Shown here in pieces: positions 40,377-54,400 of a DNA stretch of 64,000 nt. Numbering within the stretch: position 1 is the stretch's first letter; each line of letters opens with the position of its first letter. The notes beneath the pieces are model-generated. The model did not search any database. It was not told the DNA's origin and worked only from the letters and a program-made list of their open reading frames with translations. Position numbers and translations under genes: made by a program. This DNA comes from Lichenostomus cassidix (taxonomy: Eukaryota; Chordata; Aves; Passeriformes; Meliphagidae), in the NCBI GenBank assembly GCA_008360975.2, contig CM039183.1, positions 78,652,350-78,716,349 of the forward strand. The letters run 5' to 3'.

Positions 40377-43300
40377 TAAGCACTGAAAAGTGCACAAGAG
40401 AGAGAAATATGCAGGGCAGTTGCTAGGACAGCTGCTCCTTCATCTGCAGCACCTCAGGGACTTGTGGGCTGCTATTTCAAGTTGTTTCCTGCATGCTTGC
40501 TTTGGAATATTTTTTTCTCTTAACTTACTAAAATATTGCAATGCAGGAATGTGATGGTTCTCACAGTTGCCCTAAATAGGTCAATGAGCGTGCCTGGGCT
40601 GGCAGTTCTGACTCCTCTGGAGGAATGACAGGCATCCATGGTGGAATATGCAATCCAGAAAAGCTGAGGTGCAAATTTCAAGCTCAGTTTTTCAGCTTAT
40701 CATAGTTAGCTTTCTGTATCTCCCCAAATTATTTCCAATTGTGGTAAGGATTAGTAGCAGCCTTCTAAGATTCATATTCTTGAGGAATACCTACACATAA
40801 ATGTACAAATGAACACTGTTGGGAAAACAGAAACAAACCTGCTTTTATTATTCATATTTCAACCAAAATAGAAACCTGGACAGTAGAAAACTGATTATAG
40901 AGGAAACCTGCAATTCCATACCTTATCAATCTAAAGATATAAATGTGTCAAGTATATAATGTAAATTGTGCACAGCTGCAGGGATTTCTAAATAAGAGAC
41001 AATCACAATTTGCATTTGTATGTACAGTAGTGGCACTTTTACACTTTTTTTAATGTAGTAAATATTTAATGGGAATGATTATGCTCTCTGATTTTAAAAA
41101 GGTCCTGCTGCCTTCGCCTTGAATGATGATCATTAGAACTGGAGACAACATTTCAGTGACAGTTTTACTGTAAAATCATAGTAACATTTCCTTAATTATA
41201 TGAATAGGTATTGGTCCTATTTAAATAAAAAGGATCTATTTTTGTGTCTGGTGCATGTATAAGAATCTCATTTCTAGGTTATATTCACCAGTGTGTTCCC
41301 CAGTAGTTTTGCATATTTCTGCAATACAAATGACACTGTGTGTGATCCAAACAGGTTTCCAAGGTGTGTAGCTTTTCATTTAGGTATGCTAAAATGTTAT
41401 TGACCAAATTAACCTGATTGATGGAAAGAGGCTTTTTTTCACATGTTCCACAAAACAGTCGGGCTGAAGAAGCTGCTCACAGGTAATGCTGTGGCCAGTG
41501 GTGCTGAGTTCCAGGCACGAACATTTGTAAAACTATTGATGAAGTAAATATTCTGTGGCTTTTAAAAATTTTTGGCTGCTGCCTGTCTGTGCCAGTCTGG
41601 TAGGAGATAATTGCACTTTCCTTTACCATTTCAGTTCTATTTTACAAGTGGATTTTTCCCCCTTAGATCTTGCTGCTGTGCTACCTTTGCTAGTAATACA
41701 CAGGCAGCACAAGAGCAAAGGAGAAAATACATGAACATTCCTTTTTCTTCCCCTGTCTGAACTTCCAGTTGGCAAGAAAGTAGTACGATTGGATACTACT
41801 TTTCCTAGAGTCAATGTCATCAGCCATTTTTTCTATTCTCTTTTCAGTGTTCAGAAGTACTGAAAAGTAAAGTGATTTCTGAATTTAAACTCCTGTCTAG
41901 CCCATTGTGAAGGAGAAAAAAACCCCCACATTGTTTTATTTTATCAGAATTGGTAGTGTCCTTCAAAATCTATTCAGTTATTTGAAGTGGACTGGGTGTG
42001 TGTTAGAAGAGGGAATGGGAAAGTACTTCCGCTTTTATAGATGCATGTTCTAAAATTGAGGGGTTTACTGTCACCTTTCCAGTGTGTTTCAAAAGGTTCC
42101 ACCTTAAAAATAAATATGGCATCATCAATCGCTCCTAAACATGCTTTATTTAAACAGCAAGAACACCTGGAACTATGCCAGCATCCATATTGCACTTGCA
42201 GACCTAAAAATTCATCTGGGGAAGGGATGGTACTTACAAGAGCCACCACTTTCCCTCAGTGGAGGAACTGGTGGGTGACATGTTTGAGTGGGTCACAAGC
42301 ATCTGACAGCTGATGTCCTTCAGTAATTTTTGAGGGTTTTCCTTTTCTTGCTCTTTAAAGATCTTATTGAATAGCTATAATATGTCTTTTGAAAAAAGAT
42401 ATACATTCGTACATGTAATGAAATTCACAACTTGAAAATTTCAGTCAGTGTTTTAGTCAGTTTTAACTCAGATGGGTTGAGAATTTGTAAGTGCAGTAAT
42501 AAACCTAGGTTTACCCAAGATAGGTTTCCAGGTGTTTCAGTCTTCTTAAAGACAGCCTCTTTGGGTTGGTCTTCTATTTTGTCCATAGCCCTCTGCAATT
42601 TTTTAAATTACTATTTCTTCTGTACCTTCTGTCTTATTATGTATTTCCTTGGTTATATTAAACCTTCAAGAAGATTGTGTACAAATGTCTTGTGCTTCCT
42701 AGGGGATGCATTCTACTAATGATGTATTAAGAGAGCTGAAGTACAAAACATTGCCTACCCCTTTTATGAAGTAATTGTGCCCAGAGGGGAAGAGCATTTC
42801 CCACAGTATTTAGAGCTGTTAAAAGTTTTGACTTATTTGCAAATGTAGAAATTCATTTGTGATTCATTACCATGGTGTTCCCAGGGGAACATATTGCATC
42901 ATCTCCCTTGTTTTCATTTAGCTGCTCTTCTCATATTTTGTTAGGCATCAGCAGCTATGAGTACCAGTACTTTTACCTATAAAACTCAAATATAAATGGG
43001 CTCGGATTTTAAGCATTTATTCTCTTTAAGTATTTTTCTTGGCTTCATAATGTGTACACTATCAGCATTTTCTTTAATGTTGCAGTCACTTCTAGTGGCC
43101 TTTGTTCTTTACTATTAAAGTAGGAAGACATTCCGTGTTTACATTACTACTGTTATAGTGCTCATCTTCTTTTGCCCTAATATAGGGATGAAAAATACCT
43201 TGATCTACACTTCCTGTCAGTAGCAAAAATACTTATAATCCTTTTAAAATAAATTTTAAAACAATGGGGAAAGATTTTTCTTTCACCAGGGACTTACTGT

Positions 43301-46300
43301 TGTGGCTGTACAACACAACGTTACTGCAATTGAAAAAATCCATCCAGTTGTTCTAGTATAATTAAATTAAATTAATAATTCTAATTGCCTTTGCCTAAAG
43401 TTCTCTTATGCTTTCATAAAATACTAGAGATGTGTTTGCAGTCTTCTTGTAATCATCCAGCCTTTCCATGTTGCCTGTGTACTAAACTCAAATCCTAACT
43501 TTTCTAGTATACCCACTAAGGCAGCAATGTTTTTGCCTCTTTCTTTCCCACACTTAAGATTCAGTGGAATGGACAGATATAATCTTGTGTTTGAATTATT
43601 AGTTGTGAGAGTTGGGGGCCCCTTTGCCAAACTAGGTAAGCTCAGAACGACTTAAAAGAGACGTGGAGCTTGACAGGCATCTGAGCCCAAGCTAATCCTC
43701 CTAGGCTAATTTTGTGAAGAACAGGTGCTGCTTCTTGTAAAGGAACTGTCTCAAACTGGCCTGATGAATTGTATTTTAATTTTTTTTCCTTTTTTTTTCC
43801 TTGTTGACTATGGAAAGACTAGCTATATGTTGAAGTATCCAGTATAGGTTCTTAAGTTAGCTAGCATGAATTCATACTCAGTTTGCACTTCACTTGCCTC
43901 GCTCTGCATCTGACATGTGCTTGCTGTGTGACTGAGGGGACTTTGTTACAGAGACTAAAACTTGGTTTTGAACTTACATCAACCTCTTACTAAACAAGCT
44001 TGTTATCTTTGAGCAGTGTCATTCTACAGCTCTTTTAGAAATGCCATTCCACAGCTTAGTGTGTGAGAAGACCTCTGCAACTGTCTGCTGCTTTTGATCC
44101 ATTGTCATCCTTTGAACTTTGTCATTTTGGCTAGGAATATATGGTATTTTTTTTCTGAGACTGTTAATTTATTGTTGTGAAATTTTCTATTTATGATTGT
44201 TTCTTTTGTGAAATGTTCTTTTTCATTAGACCACGGAAAATGTGACAAAGCTAGGGGGTTCGTCAGATTTTCACATTTACCAAACAGCATGTTGGTAATG
44301 CTTTTTAAGACCTGACAAATTGAAGATGGGAGAGTTTTAAAGAAAGAATATAGATGGTGACACAGGATTTAAGTCTCAGTTTCAGCTGACACTAGAAAGA
44401 ATGAGCTGTGTACTGATGTTTCAGGCAGTTCTGTCAGTCCATTTAATTTCTTACTTCACTTTTTAGAGCAAGGGGATCTATGAAAGAGGGTAGAAATAAG
44501 TGTCTGGAAATGCTTATTTTGGATAGCATGCATGAATATGCATAGACCAAATTGATGGCAGACTTTGTTTGAACATACATTGAACATTTCCAATTCTTCA
44601 TGCTCAGAAGACAGCAACAGATAGTGTTTGCTTTGGTTGGCTTTCCTAGTAACTGCTAACTATCAACTTCCTCAGCAATTTCACAGACAGTGGAGAAGAC
44701 AAGAGGAAGAATGGGCACAAATGTAGCTATTATCACAAAAGGTGGGGAAATCTGTGTTATTTATGTCTCCACAGAAGGCAAGCTAGTGACTGGGACAAAG
44801 CCTGTCACGCTTGAACTGTAAAGGTGCTCTTACAAATGTTGGTCTTGCTCTAGCAAGTCTACTTTGTGCACAGAATTACCTATCCTTTTTTTTTTCTGGT
44901 AATAGGACAGATACATAGCTGAGATGCCAGCACCAAAATAGTATCAACATACTTTTTTCAGTCAAAGGGACACTGTTGATGTGACTTGTTGATGTAGGAA
45001 GAGGTCCAACCCTTTTGGCTCTAGTAAAGAAAATGTCTGAGTGTCAGCACAGGAGACAGGGATGTCAGGGTCAAAGGAAGAACCATATGGGAGTAGCTTA
45101 TGAAAGTAAATGAAGTAACTAGACGTAAGTTTAATAAAACTGAGGAGAGGTCACAACAAGTGGTGAAGATTTATAGTTACATGTGAATGGAAAGAAGATA
45201 AAAACAAAGTATCAGAACTGTTGGTGTAGAAATGAGAGGTACTGGTAACCTAGAACAAGATTTTCAGTTTTGTAAATGATATCTGTTGATATGTTAAAAT
45301 TCTGTTCGATTACCTATTTGATGGAGTTGAGACACTGCTGTCATAATGTGTGAACTGATATAATATTAGCAAAATCATCTTTATTAATAGAATATTAAAT
45401 CTGAATGGAAAAGGTCTTTGAGGGTTTTTTAAAGTTTATGTTATTTTTGTCATTTTCCAGATGAAGGAAAATTATTAAGATGGCCTTCTGAATACTGCTA
45501 ATTAATAACAAAAATTTACTGGAATCATCTTCAAAACAATAAGTCTTTGCTCTTTGCTGATTCACTTTGTTGGTGGTTTTCTGTTTTGTTTTGTTTGGGT
45601 TTTTTTCTTTATTTTTCTTGATTTTGAAAGCTGGATGACTTCTTATATTCAGACATTCCAGCTACCTATCCTAAACAAAATTTGTAAGTGTAAGTGCATG
45701 AAAATAAATGGAATGATGTGTGTTGCTTTGCAAAAATGGTGGAGAAAAGTTTGATGTATTTAAAATGCTTGAACCACCCCAGTCAGCTGTATCTTGTCAC
45801 TTGCTTGATTAAGCGAAAAAATATAATATATTAATATAGCTACACTCCTGCTAACTTTGCAGGAAAAGAAAAAAGTATCTCCAACTTCTATAAAGCATTT
45901 CACTGAAGCTAGACTTGTTTTTAGAGTAATATACAGGCTACTATAAGTACTATTTGGGCTCTTCTTAAAGATTATTGTTTGGCTGCCTTCTGTGATTTAT
46001 TATAAGCACTTATTGCTGGACCTTCAAGTAGGTTTTAGCATGTCATCCCTCATGTTTTTTGTGAGCAATAAACTTTTGAAAGTTTGGTTGTGGTAATCTA
46101 TTTCTATAGCTTCCAGTTCCCATTATCCATCAACTATATTGCAAAGTGTAGCAGTGAGTGTTTTGTTCCAGGTTTCCTGATGTGTGACAGGGCGTTAGAC
46201 TGAGATTTTAGCCATGTAGCTGCTGGGGTTCATGAAGAAATTGTAGTCATTAACTCTGTAGTGCCTGTGGGGGGTCAGTTGTGTAGGGAGCTTAATGGTT

Positions 46301-46897
46301 CATGTGAACCTTTTCTGTGACTCAGTAAAAGCTTTCACAAAAAGTAGATACCACGAATTTTAGGAGATTTCTTGTGAGATTTCTTCTGAAAATTATATGA
46401 ATAAAATGCATGAGATTTCTCAGATTTCTTTGCTTTCTGACTATTGTTTTTGTGTTATAATATTAGTGATTACATGCAGCACAATGTGCTGAAGTCCTAA
46501 ATGATGTTGGATTCTTCAGGACTATTGTTTTCTCAATAGGCAAATGATTAAATTTTTCAAGAAATGCAACTGGCATGCAGACAACCATTTGTTTTCAGTT
46601 TTACTGTATGAAAGAGTTATGCATGCTAAAATTGTGTCTGATGAAATGTTCCTCCAAAACCATGGTTCTGAGTGTCTTCCAAGTTCCAACTCAAATTACA
46701 GGCATTTGTGGAATTGGCATTGTCCCTATCCCTGCAGACAGATGTTAACATCAGGAGAGTTCTCTCAGACTTTTAAACATACTGCAGAGTATTTGTCTTG
46801 CTGTTTTGTTTTGTTTTGTTTTCTTAAAATACACAATGAATTAGTCCTCTCTGCTCTCCTTACTTACTGTGCTAGATATGGTTCTGGCAGCAGGTTG

Positions 46898-47092
46898 AAT
46901 CATAGAATCATTTGGGTTTGAAAAGACCTAGAGGATCATTGAGTCCCACCATTAACCCAGCACTGCCTAGTCCACCACTAAACCATGCTCCTAAGTGCCA
47001 CATGTACTTTTAAATACCTCCAGGGATGGGGACTCAACCGCTTGCTGGGGCAGCTTGTTCTAATGCTTGAGAACCAGGTCTGTGAAGAAGCC
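46898..47092 (-). mobile_element. CR1 LINE 3' end, antisense (about 195 bp)
   Basis: The + strand starts with the reverse of the CR1 terminus, AATCATAGAATCATTTGGGT. It continues through GAGGATCATTGAGTCCCACC, CTAAACCATGCTCCTAAGTG, CTCCAGGGATGGGGACTCAA and TGGGGCAGCTTGTTCTAATG, stopping near TCTGTGAAGAAG. It is truncated at its 5' side. The 125-codon open frame at 46544-46921 runs into its left end and is not a gene. Confidence 0.93.
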
Positions 47093-48395
47093 TCTGTATT
47101 CTACTCATAGAGATAGTGCCCTGTTCATACAAAGCATTCCATTATTTTCAGATTGGCACAATTAACACATAAAACTGATCTTTCTATACTTTCTCTCAGT
47201 ATTTTTCCAAGATTAGAAATATTTCCTCTTCATCCTGGTAATCACATGCCTTCATTATGAGCTGATTGCGACAGCTGCTTCTTGGTGTATAAGTTAAATG
47301 CTGATTTAAAAGAAGGACCTGATGAATCCCTATGGTGGTGGTACAGAAGCATGGTACTAGGAGAACTCCAGTGCTATAAAGATCAGTCTAACAAGAAATT
47401 TATTATTTTAGTTTTGAAGCTAACTTTCTGTAATAGAAAATGTTGACACAGTTGTATGTTTAGAATTGAAAACCTTCTTAGTTTTTCATTTTCTAGTATG
47501 AAAAACTGTCGAGCGAAATTGCTAGCTTTGAAGGCAGCTTCTTCTTCCTTCAATTACAGTACTTTTGTAAACAACATCTAATCCAATCCTCAGGAAAAGG
47601 CCTTCTTTTCTCCTTAGGAACAGTGCATGACTTGTGGTGGACATGCTCTGATACTTCAAATATTTTTGAGAAGTTAAACTGGTTGAAAATCATCAGTGTA
47701 AACTGTTTGACCTGAAAAAAGATTCCAATGGCATTTAAATTTCAGTGGAATTACCATCTTTTTTTTGCTTTATCTGTTGGCTAGCAAATTTGTAGTTGAG
47801 GTATGTTTCACTACTCAGCTGTTCCCAGGTCTCACCTTTTCCTGCCATAAAGATCAAGGTGCATACAGCAGTTTTTGCAAGATTGTCCAATAGGTTTACT
47901 GCAACAATTTTTTTAATATCAGTGGTAACTTACTGAAAAAGCTTTATCATTGCTGTGTGAATCTCTTATACTGTGTACTGGAAAGATGAGCAGATGGAAC
48001 AAAAGCCAAATTTCTCTGAAAAATATATAACCCATCTGATGTCAGATGTATTAGTGCTTTTAAAAATGTTTAATTTTTAGTATTCAATATCAAGTATGAC
48101 AATATCTAGTTAGCCCAGCTGTACTGTGTACTTGTCATTTTCAGAGCCAACCGAGTAAAGAGGCTCAGGTATCATTGTGAATTCCAGATTATTTGAAATG
48201 GAAAAGTTAGCCTAAAAAGGAACTTCTTGGACACATGCATCATTAATGGACCCCTGGCTGTAACCTGTATTGTGTGTTTCAAGTGCTCAGAAATCTTGAA
48301 TTACACCTAAAAATCAGAAGAGAAACTTTCTATAAAAGTATGATTTCTATAAAGTATTTTATAATTCCCAGCATTTTGGAAGTAAACTATGAGAG

Positions 48396-48402
48396 TGACT
48401 CA
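48396..48402. promoter_or_regulatory. AP-1-like motif TGACTCA
   Basis: A perfect TGACTCA core sits 18 bases before the CTCF-like motif. A seven-base core occurs by chance several times in 64 kb, so it is only noteworthy because of its neighbour and the local rise in GC content. Confidence 0.3.
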
Positions 48403-48419
48403 GGTGTACCTGGAGACCC

Positions 48420-48434
48420 ACACTAGAGGGCAGC
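48420..48434 (+). promoter_or_regulatory. Candidate CTCF-binding motif
   Basis: ACACTAGAGGGCAGC matches the vertebrate CTCF core (CCASYAGRKGGCRS) at every position but the weakly constrained first base. It lies in a GC-richer patch of intron 5 about 13 kb after exon 5 and 6.7 kb before exon 6. CTCF anchors chromatin loops and insulators, so this could be an intragenic loop anchor. No other equally good match was noticed in the window. This is motif evidence only. Confidence 0.5.
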
Positions 48435-51400
48435 ACTGCTCTCTGCCCCTGCATCATCAACAGCCCTTGAGCTTTTTATCCATTACTTTGTTCCACAAAC
48501 TGACTCATGGACACTAATGAGTCGTGTCCCAAACACAAATACATTGTCTGACTTGAACAGACAACAGCCTCTTGAAAAATCTGAAAAATCAAGTGCATCT
48601 TGCCCCTTGCTGCTGCAACTTTCTGTCTTTGGATTTTGCACTTGGTGCTCCCTTGTTAATGAAGGCTCACATAGCCACACAATGTGTATCTCAGGTATAT
48701 TCATAAATGCTACCGTCAGGGGTCTGAGTGGTCTTTAACTTTGGATGTTCCCTCACAGGAATGAGTGTGACTTCCTGGAAGAGCATTTCTGGTAGCCATG
48801 GCACAGAATGAAGAAATGCAGGCAGATGGTGCCGTGCAAGGGGCTGGAGGCTTGTGCCCCTGGGCACACAGCCACTGTCTGCCCACAGCACTCACACACT
48901 GGGGCCTTTATTCAGTGCCACATGCATGCGCCGGAAACATCCCACAGAATGTCCTTGGCACAGCCTGGCTTTGTGCAGTCTTCTTGCTTGGGGACGGGCT
49001 GTGGTAATTTCATAGCGTGTTACAAGATTCCTTCATGAAGCATTCTTTCCAGCCATTAGAGGGATTTTTATTTTGTTGTTAAAGTTCGCTGGAGCTGACA
49101 ATTTTTCAGCTGGGCAAAGCTGTCTGCGTGCGTGGGAAATAACTAGAATATAAGCAATAGGGTTCAGTGAGCATTCAAAGCTGCAACTGGTAATTCTTCC
49201 TCAGGTTAAGAAATGAGTAAGCTTCCCGAGCAGAAGCAAGCGCAGGATGTAAAGGTCACGTTGAGACTTTAATAAGCTTATGAAATTAAAGAAGTTGGAT
49301 TGAATAAATGAAGCCTGTCTTTAAGGAGAAATAATTGAAAAAGTGTAGTCTGGGTGTGCAAATCTGTAGTATTGTTATGCACATATGAAAGAAAATATAG
49401 TGTCTGTATTTTAGCACAACCTTAAATTTTTGTAAACAAAATTTGAAATAGTATAACTTTTTTCTGTTACATTAGGATATTGATTCACCAGAGTATTATA
49501 ACATTTTATATTTTGAACTGTCTCAAAAATTCATAATACTCTTTGCAGATAATTTTATTCCACAGAAGTCATTCCCTTCAAGCACTGCATTCAAGATTGA
49601 TGACAAGGGAGCACTATGAATGTATTATCTTTTAAACTCTTGACTATTGAAGGTCTAGAATTTTGTCTGAACAAACAAGGGACAATTTTTAGTGATGTTT
49701 TTAGGATTACATGTGGGAAAATACTAATTTTAGTATGGCTGTATCTTTGTCTCTAAAGAACTGGCAGACACTTGGTTTTGGCAAGGTGAGCATAGCTGGG
49801 CTCAACTGTTAAATGTCTAGTGTGTGGGCTTTTTCCTCCTTATTTTTATAGCTAGAATGGCCCATTGTGATATCCATTTTTGGCCTCCTTATTTGGAATC
49901 TTTTGTGCCATTCTGTCCGATGGAGGATCCCATGGAGGAAACTGAGGGGCAAAGAGAGCTACTGCTCTGTTTTGCCAGTACCTGTCTTGAGGATGTCCAG
50001 ATAAAGTGTTAGCTGAGACTCCCAAAGATGAGATCTTCTTTTAAGGAGAAACAGAGGATAAGGCTCCTTTTTTCTTGTGCAAAAAGCCTTTTGCTAATGT
50101 TTGTAGATGTCTTGACAGAGGTCTGGTGTTTAGATAGGAGGGGCTATGATCTCTTCTTAGTATGTCATATACCTAGTGTAATTAAAAAAACCCAAAATTA
50201 AAAAAAAAAATCTTTAGCTCTCTGATTACGCAACTTATTTTTGCAAAGTATTCTACACCCTCAAACCCAATTAGTAGCATTCAACTTATCCAAAATTTAC
50301 CTAGCTTTTGGAAACACAGAATTTGCTACACATTTTAAAGGCATCATCCTGTATTTCAGACTTCAAAATAAACTTACTCGAAGAAAATAATGACTTTCTA
50401 GTCTATGGTAAATTGAAGTCCTAAACGCTCATTTTAATGCCATGAAAAACACTTCGCAGTTGTAAGCAGTTCTTGAAGGACAGAAAGTTGTGATTCAGGG
50501 TGTTAGTGCTTACAAACCAAAAATTTAAATGAACACAGATTGATTACTGGGTAATGTGTTTTGATAGAAACTAAAGTTAAGTTCAAGACGTTGACATGTT
50601 CCTATCTGGCTAACTCTTTTATTGGAAGAAGTTTCACATCAAGTGAAATTTCAATCTTAGGGAACAAACAAAGAAAAGTTCAGAATAGCCAACTTTCTTG
50701 CAGAACAGAAACCTCCCTGTGCTCACCAGCCTTTCCCCAACCTGTTAAAACTGAGACAAGAAGTTTACAGAAAGAATTTACAGTGTATTAATGCAAGAAA
50801 ATATTAAGACTTGAAAAAGCAGCAGCCTTCCCCTGGTGTTCCTGGTAACTCTGTGCCCTGTTAGACCAATTATGCTCTGAAATGTGTTTAATTTCTGGCA
50901 TGTGGCATGTCTTTGTCCCAAAGCATCGGATGTCTCATACAAATACAGTTCTCTTTTAGCTTTATAACTGGGGCTCTAGTGCAAATCATTTGCCATTGTA
51001 GAACTGCTGGAGGGTTTTGACAGTTTAATGGCATGGGTTAGTTGCTGTTCTGAAGCACTACCGTACACCAAACACTGTCTAGGTGGCACTGATTGGGTCT
51101 GAACAATCCCTGCTTCATCTTTGTCAGTGGAAAGGCTCGGGGTCTTGCAATTTCACCTCCAATTTTCCATGAAGCTGTTCATTAAAGTATGTATCTGTTC
51201 CAAAGAAACATCTGAGTGCCAAGTTTGAGAATAGATGACATTTCAGCATGTTTGTGCTCAACTGATGAAATATTTAAGTGTGCAGTTTTCTGTTTCTCAC
51301 TGGTTTGGCTTTTGTAGCTAAATTAGAGCCAGGTGCATGGCTCAGCCTTGCTTGAACTTTGATGGTTTGCTGATCTCTTTACTCTAAGTAAGATGGTATA

Positions 51401-54400
51401 AACAGCTTGCCTTTTTCTTAAAACCCCCAAAGGTCATTACAGTTTTAATACGCTCAGGTGGTGCTTCAAAGAACTCGTTATTTTGTACAGCTAATTCTAA
51501 ATAGATCTACATGATATTTCCACTACCAGAACTTCAAATAAGCCTTTATTCTTAGAGAACCCTATTTCTGTTAAAGCTTGAATATCCTACATCGGTAAAC
51601 CTAAGTGTTTTAGAACTCTTTTTTCTTTTAGCCTTAGAATAAACATGTCTAAAATAAACTGGTATCAACTTTTTCAGTATCATATAATATGCATAACAAA
51701 CCCACTAACCTGGAAAAAGGAGAGTTATGTTTTGAGGGAGATTTGATTTCTAAAAGAACAAAACAAAGTCTAAGCTTTGACAACAAGCTGTGTAACAAAA
51801 GAAACCCAAGTCCTTGAGGAAAAGTACCTAATCATCGTGTCAGTTTGACATACTCAATTGTACGATGGAACTCTTTTTTTGGTAATCTGTTTTGAAAGCC
51901 ATGAAATAGTTGGTAGCAAATGTTAATCTCTCAAGATGTGTGAACCCTCTAAAAAAAACAAGCACCACGGTCCTGGTTTGCATGGTGTTGACCTGAATAA
52001 GGGGATAATGTGCTTAAGCAGCTTATTCATTCTTCAGTGCCCTTTGGGAAGGGAACAGCCCACAATGGTTTGCCACTCAGGGCGCAGACGTGATCACTGT
52101 TCTTTTCACTTGCTGAATGTTTCATTCTTTTGTGTCTGCCACGGGTTTCTTCATACGTTGTTCCAAACAGGACCATAAAGGAACTTTTTGGGGCTATTTC
52201 ATGTCAAACTGTAACGTTTGTTAAGCAGAATGCACTGAGCTGTAAAGGAATTTTGAACTCTGAGTATATAGCCGGCCAAGCTTTTCATCGGAGATGTGTT
52301 GCTGAATTAATTGTCTCTGCTTGTGAGACTTCCCAGGCTAGAGGTTTATACGTACTCCAGAAACACTGTAATAATTGTTTTAAATATTTCACAAAATTTC
52401 AGCATCAAAGATAGGTGAATAAACTCAAGCAGTGGTCCTATAAATGAAACTGCTTTGTAGCTCTGCATTTTAGTGTTGCCTATAGATTTAAATGCTCACA
52501 GACATGAAAAATGCAGAAGTAGCAAAAGGAGTGTAAGAGCCTACATACGTTTCAAGGCAGTCCCACAGTTGGTTTAGCACTTTCTGAACAGAGTAATTTT
52601 GATGCCTGTTTCTGTTGAACTTCCAAAGAACCACTGCCCATCTAAACTGCCTTCTTGAAGGAGTCAGACAGATTCAGTCTGGCTGCAAAGTGTTTTAGAA
52701 ACTTCAGAATTTAAAAAATAAAGGGGCCAAAGATTTTTTCTTCATTTTGAGCACTGTTTTATAAAATGACAAAACAGACATTGCTTAATAAAAAGCTTGT
52801 TGAAGCTCTTTGAAAAGAGCAAATCAATTTAGGAAGAAGAATTAGGGGAGTTGGAAAGGGATTAAGTTATTTACTCTGAGTTGGACAGCAGAATATGCAG
52901 TATCCTTGCACAGGACATGGAATAGCAGAAGCCTACTGGCTTGGAAAGCTGCAGCAATGGGATTTTAGAAATGAGATTGCTGTTTCTGAGTCCTACCATG
53001 ATATTCCTGACAGAGGCTCCTGCGGCTTGGCAGCTCTTCTTTCCAAACTCGTGTGCTCAGTCTGGTGGGAAGCATGAGACAATTCACAAACTTGCCTGAA
53101 GCAGTCACGTTGTTAAACAGTTAATTGGCACTTACTGTGAATTTATCTCCAAGAGACAGAAATTCATCCTTGATTTTTCAGATTTTCTTGAAGTAATTTT
53201 CAATAACTAGACAAATTTAAAATGGAAATGAAAAATAATTTCAGAAATAGTTTTTGACTATGAAGTTTGAAGTAATTATATAAAAACAAGAAGACTATGC
53301 AAAAGGGACAATTACTTTGACAGATACCGGATCAAACTCTTCCTGCAGTATCTAGAATGGGTACAGAATTATTATTTTTATTTTGCTGCTAGAATATTTA
53401 GAATAATGTAAAGACACAGGCAAAATTATTTCTGAAAAAAATATGCGACTTAAACACAAGTTCTAGAATGTGTTGGTGAAGGGAATAAATAAAATATTTA
53501 CAATGACTTCACCTTAATTACCAAGTAGTTTTGATTTTGAGCTGTATTCATGTGTCACTTCAAAAAGTTGAACTAGCAACTTCTGAATGGCTGTAAGTAT
53601 TACAAATTGTTCTGAATTGGTGAATAATTTAGCCAGTTTTAGAAAATTCAGCTTTTAAGCCTGCTTGATTTTTTAAACATTCTAATCTTGTATTTTTTAC
53701 TTCTTTGTGGAAGTGGAGAGAAAAGTGAGGGAGAGACAAACATCTCTAGCTATAGGTCTGCATCAGGATACCCCCAGAGGAGGGAGAATACCACCAAAGA
53801 TTTTTAAGTTTCATACTGATTCAAAACAGTCTTTAACAGGGGCTTGTAACCCAGAGGGTTTTTCTCAGTTTTACAGTGTGAAAAAAAGCTGGGATGGGAA
53901 TTAAGGCAATTCTCTAAATTTCAGAAATCAGATTTCTGTTTCCCAGTCTGGATCAGGCTAAGAAAGCTTTCCAGACCTTTTCCTTCATTTTGCATTCTGA
54001 AGACTTTCTTGGAGGACCAGTTGGTCTGCATTTTTCTTTACAATGGTTTTCTAGTTGAAGCTGATGTACAACAAATTTCTGCCACCCTGTTGGGTTTGCA
54101 AATTGTTTTTGGATGAAAAATGTTTAGTCAAGCTTCTGACCTATTCTTCAAGCTGCGTGGGCACATGTGGGAGGATTGCACACTACATACAAAGGAGAAA
54201 TTAGCTCATTTGTTTTCAGAGGCATGTGAGAAATAATAGCAAAGAGTGTCTTTATACCTGAGTTCCTGGGGGAGCCAGTGGAAGCATGAGACTTGCTGTG
54301 AGGGATTGCTGTAGCTGAAGTGGATGGTCGAAAGTGATTACAAAACGCTTTGAACACTTTTGGTAATTTGTAAGTTATAATCTGTAAATGCATCAGACAT

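Noticed and set aside
46544..46921. Longest open frame, 125 codons, + strand
   Set aside because: It lies inside ME1 intron 5, runs into an antisense CR1 at its 3' end and has no recognisable domain.
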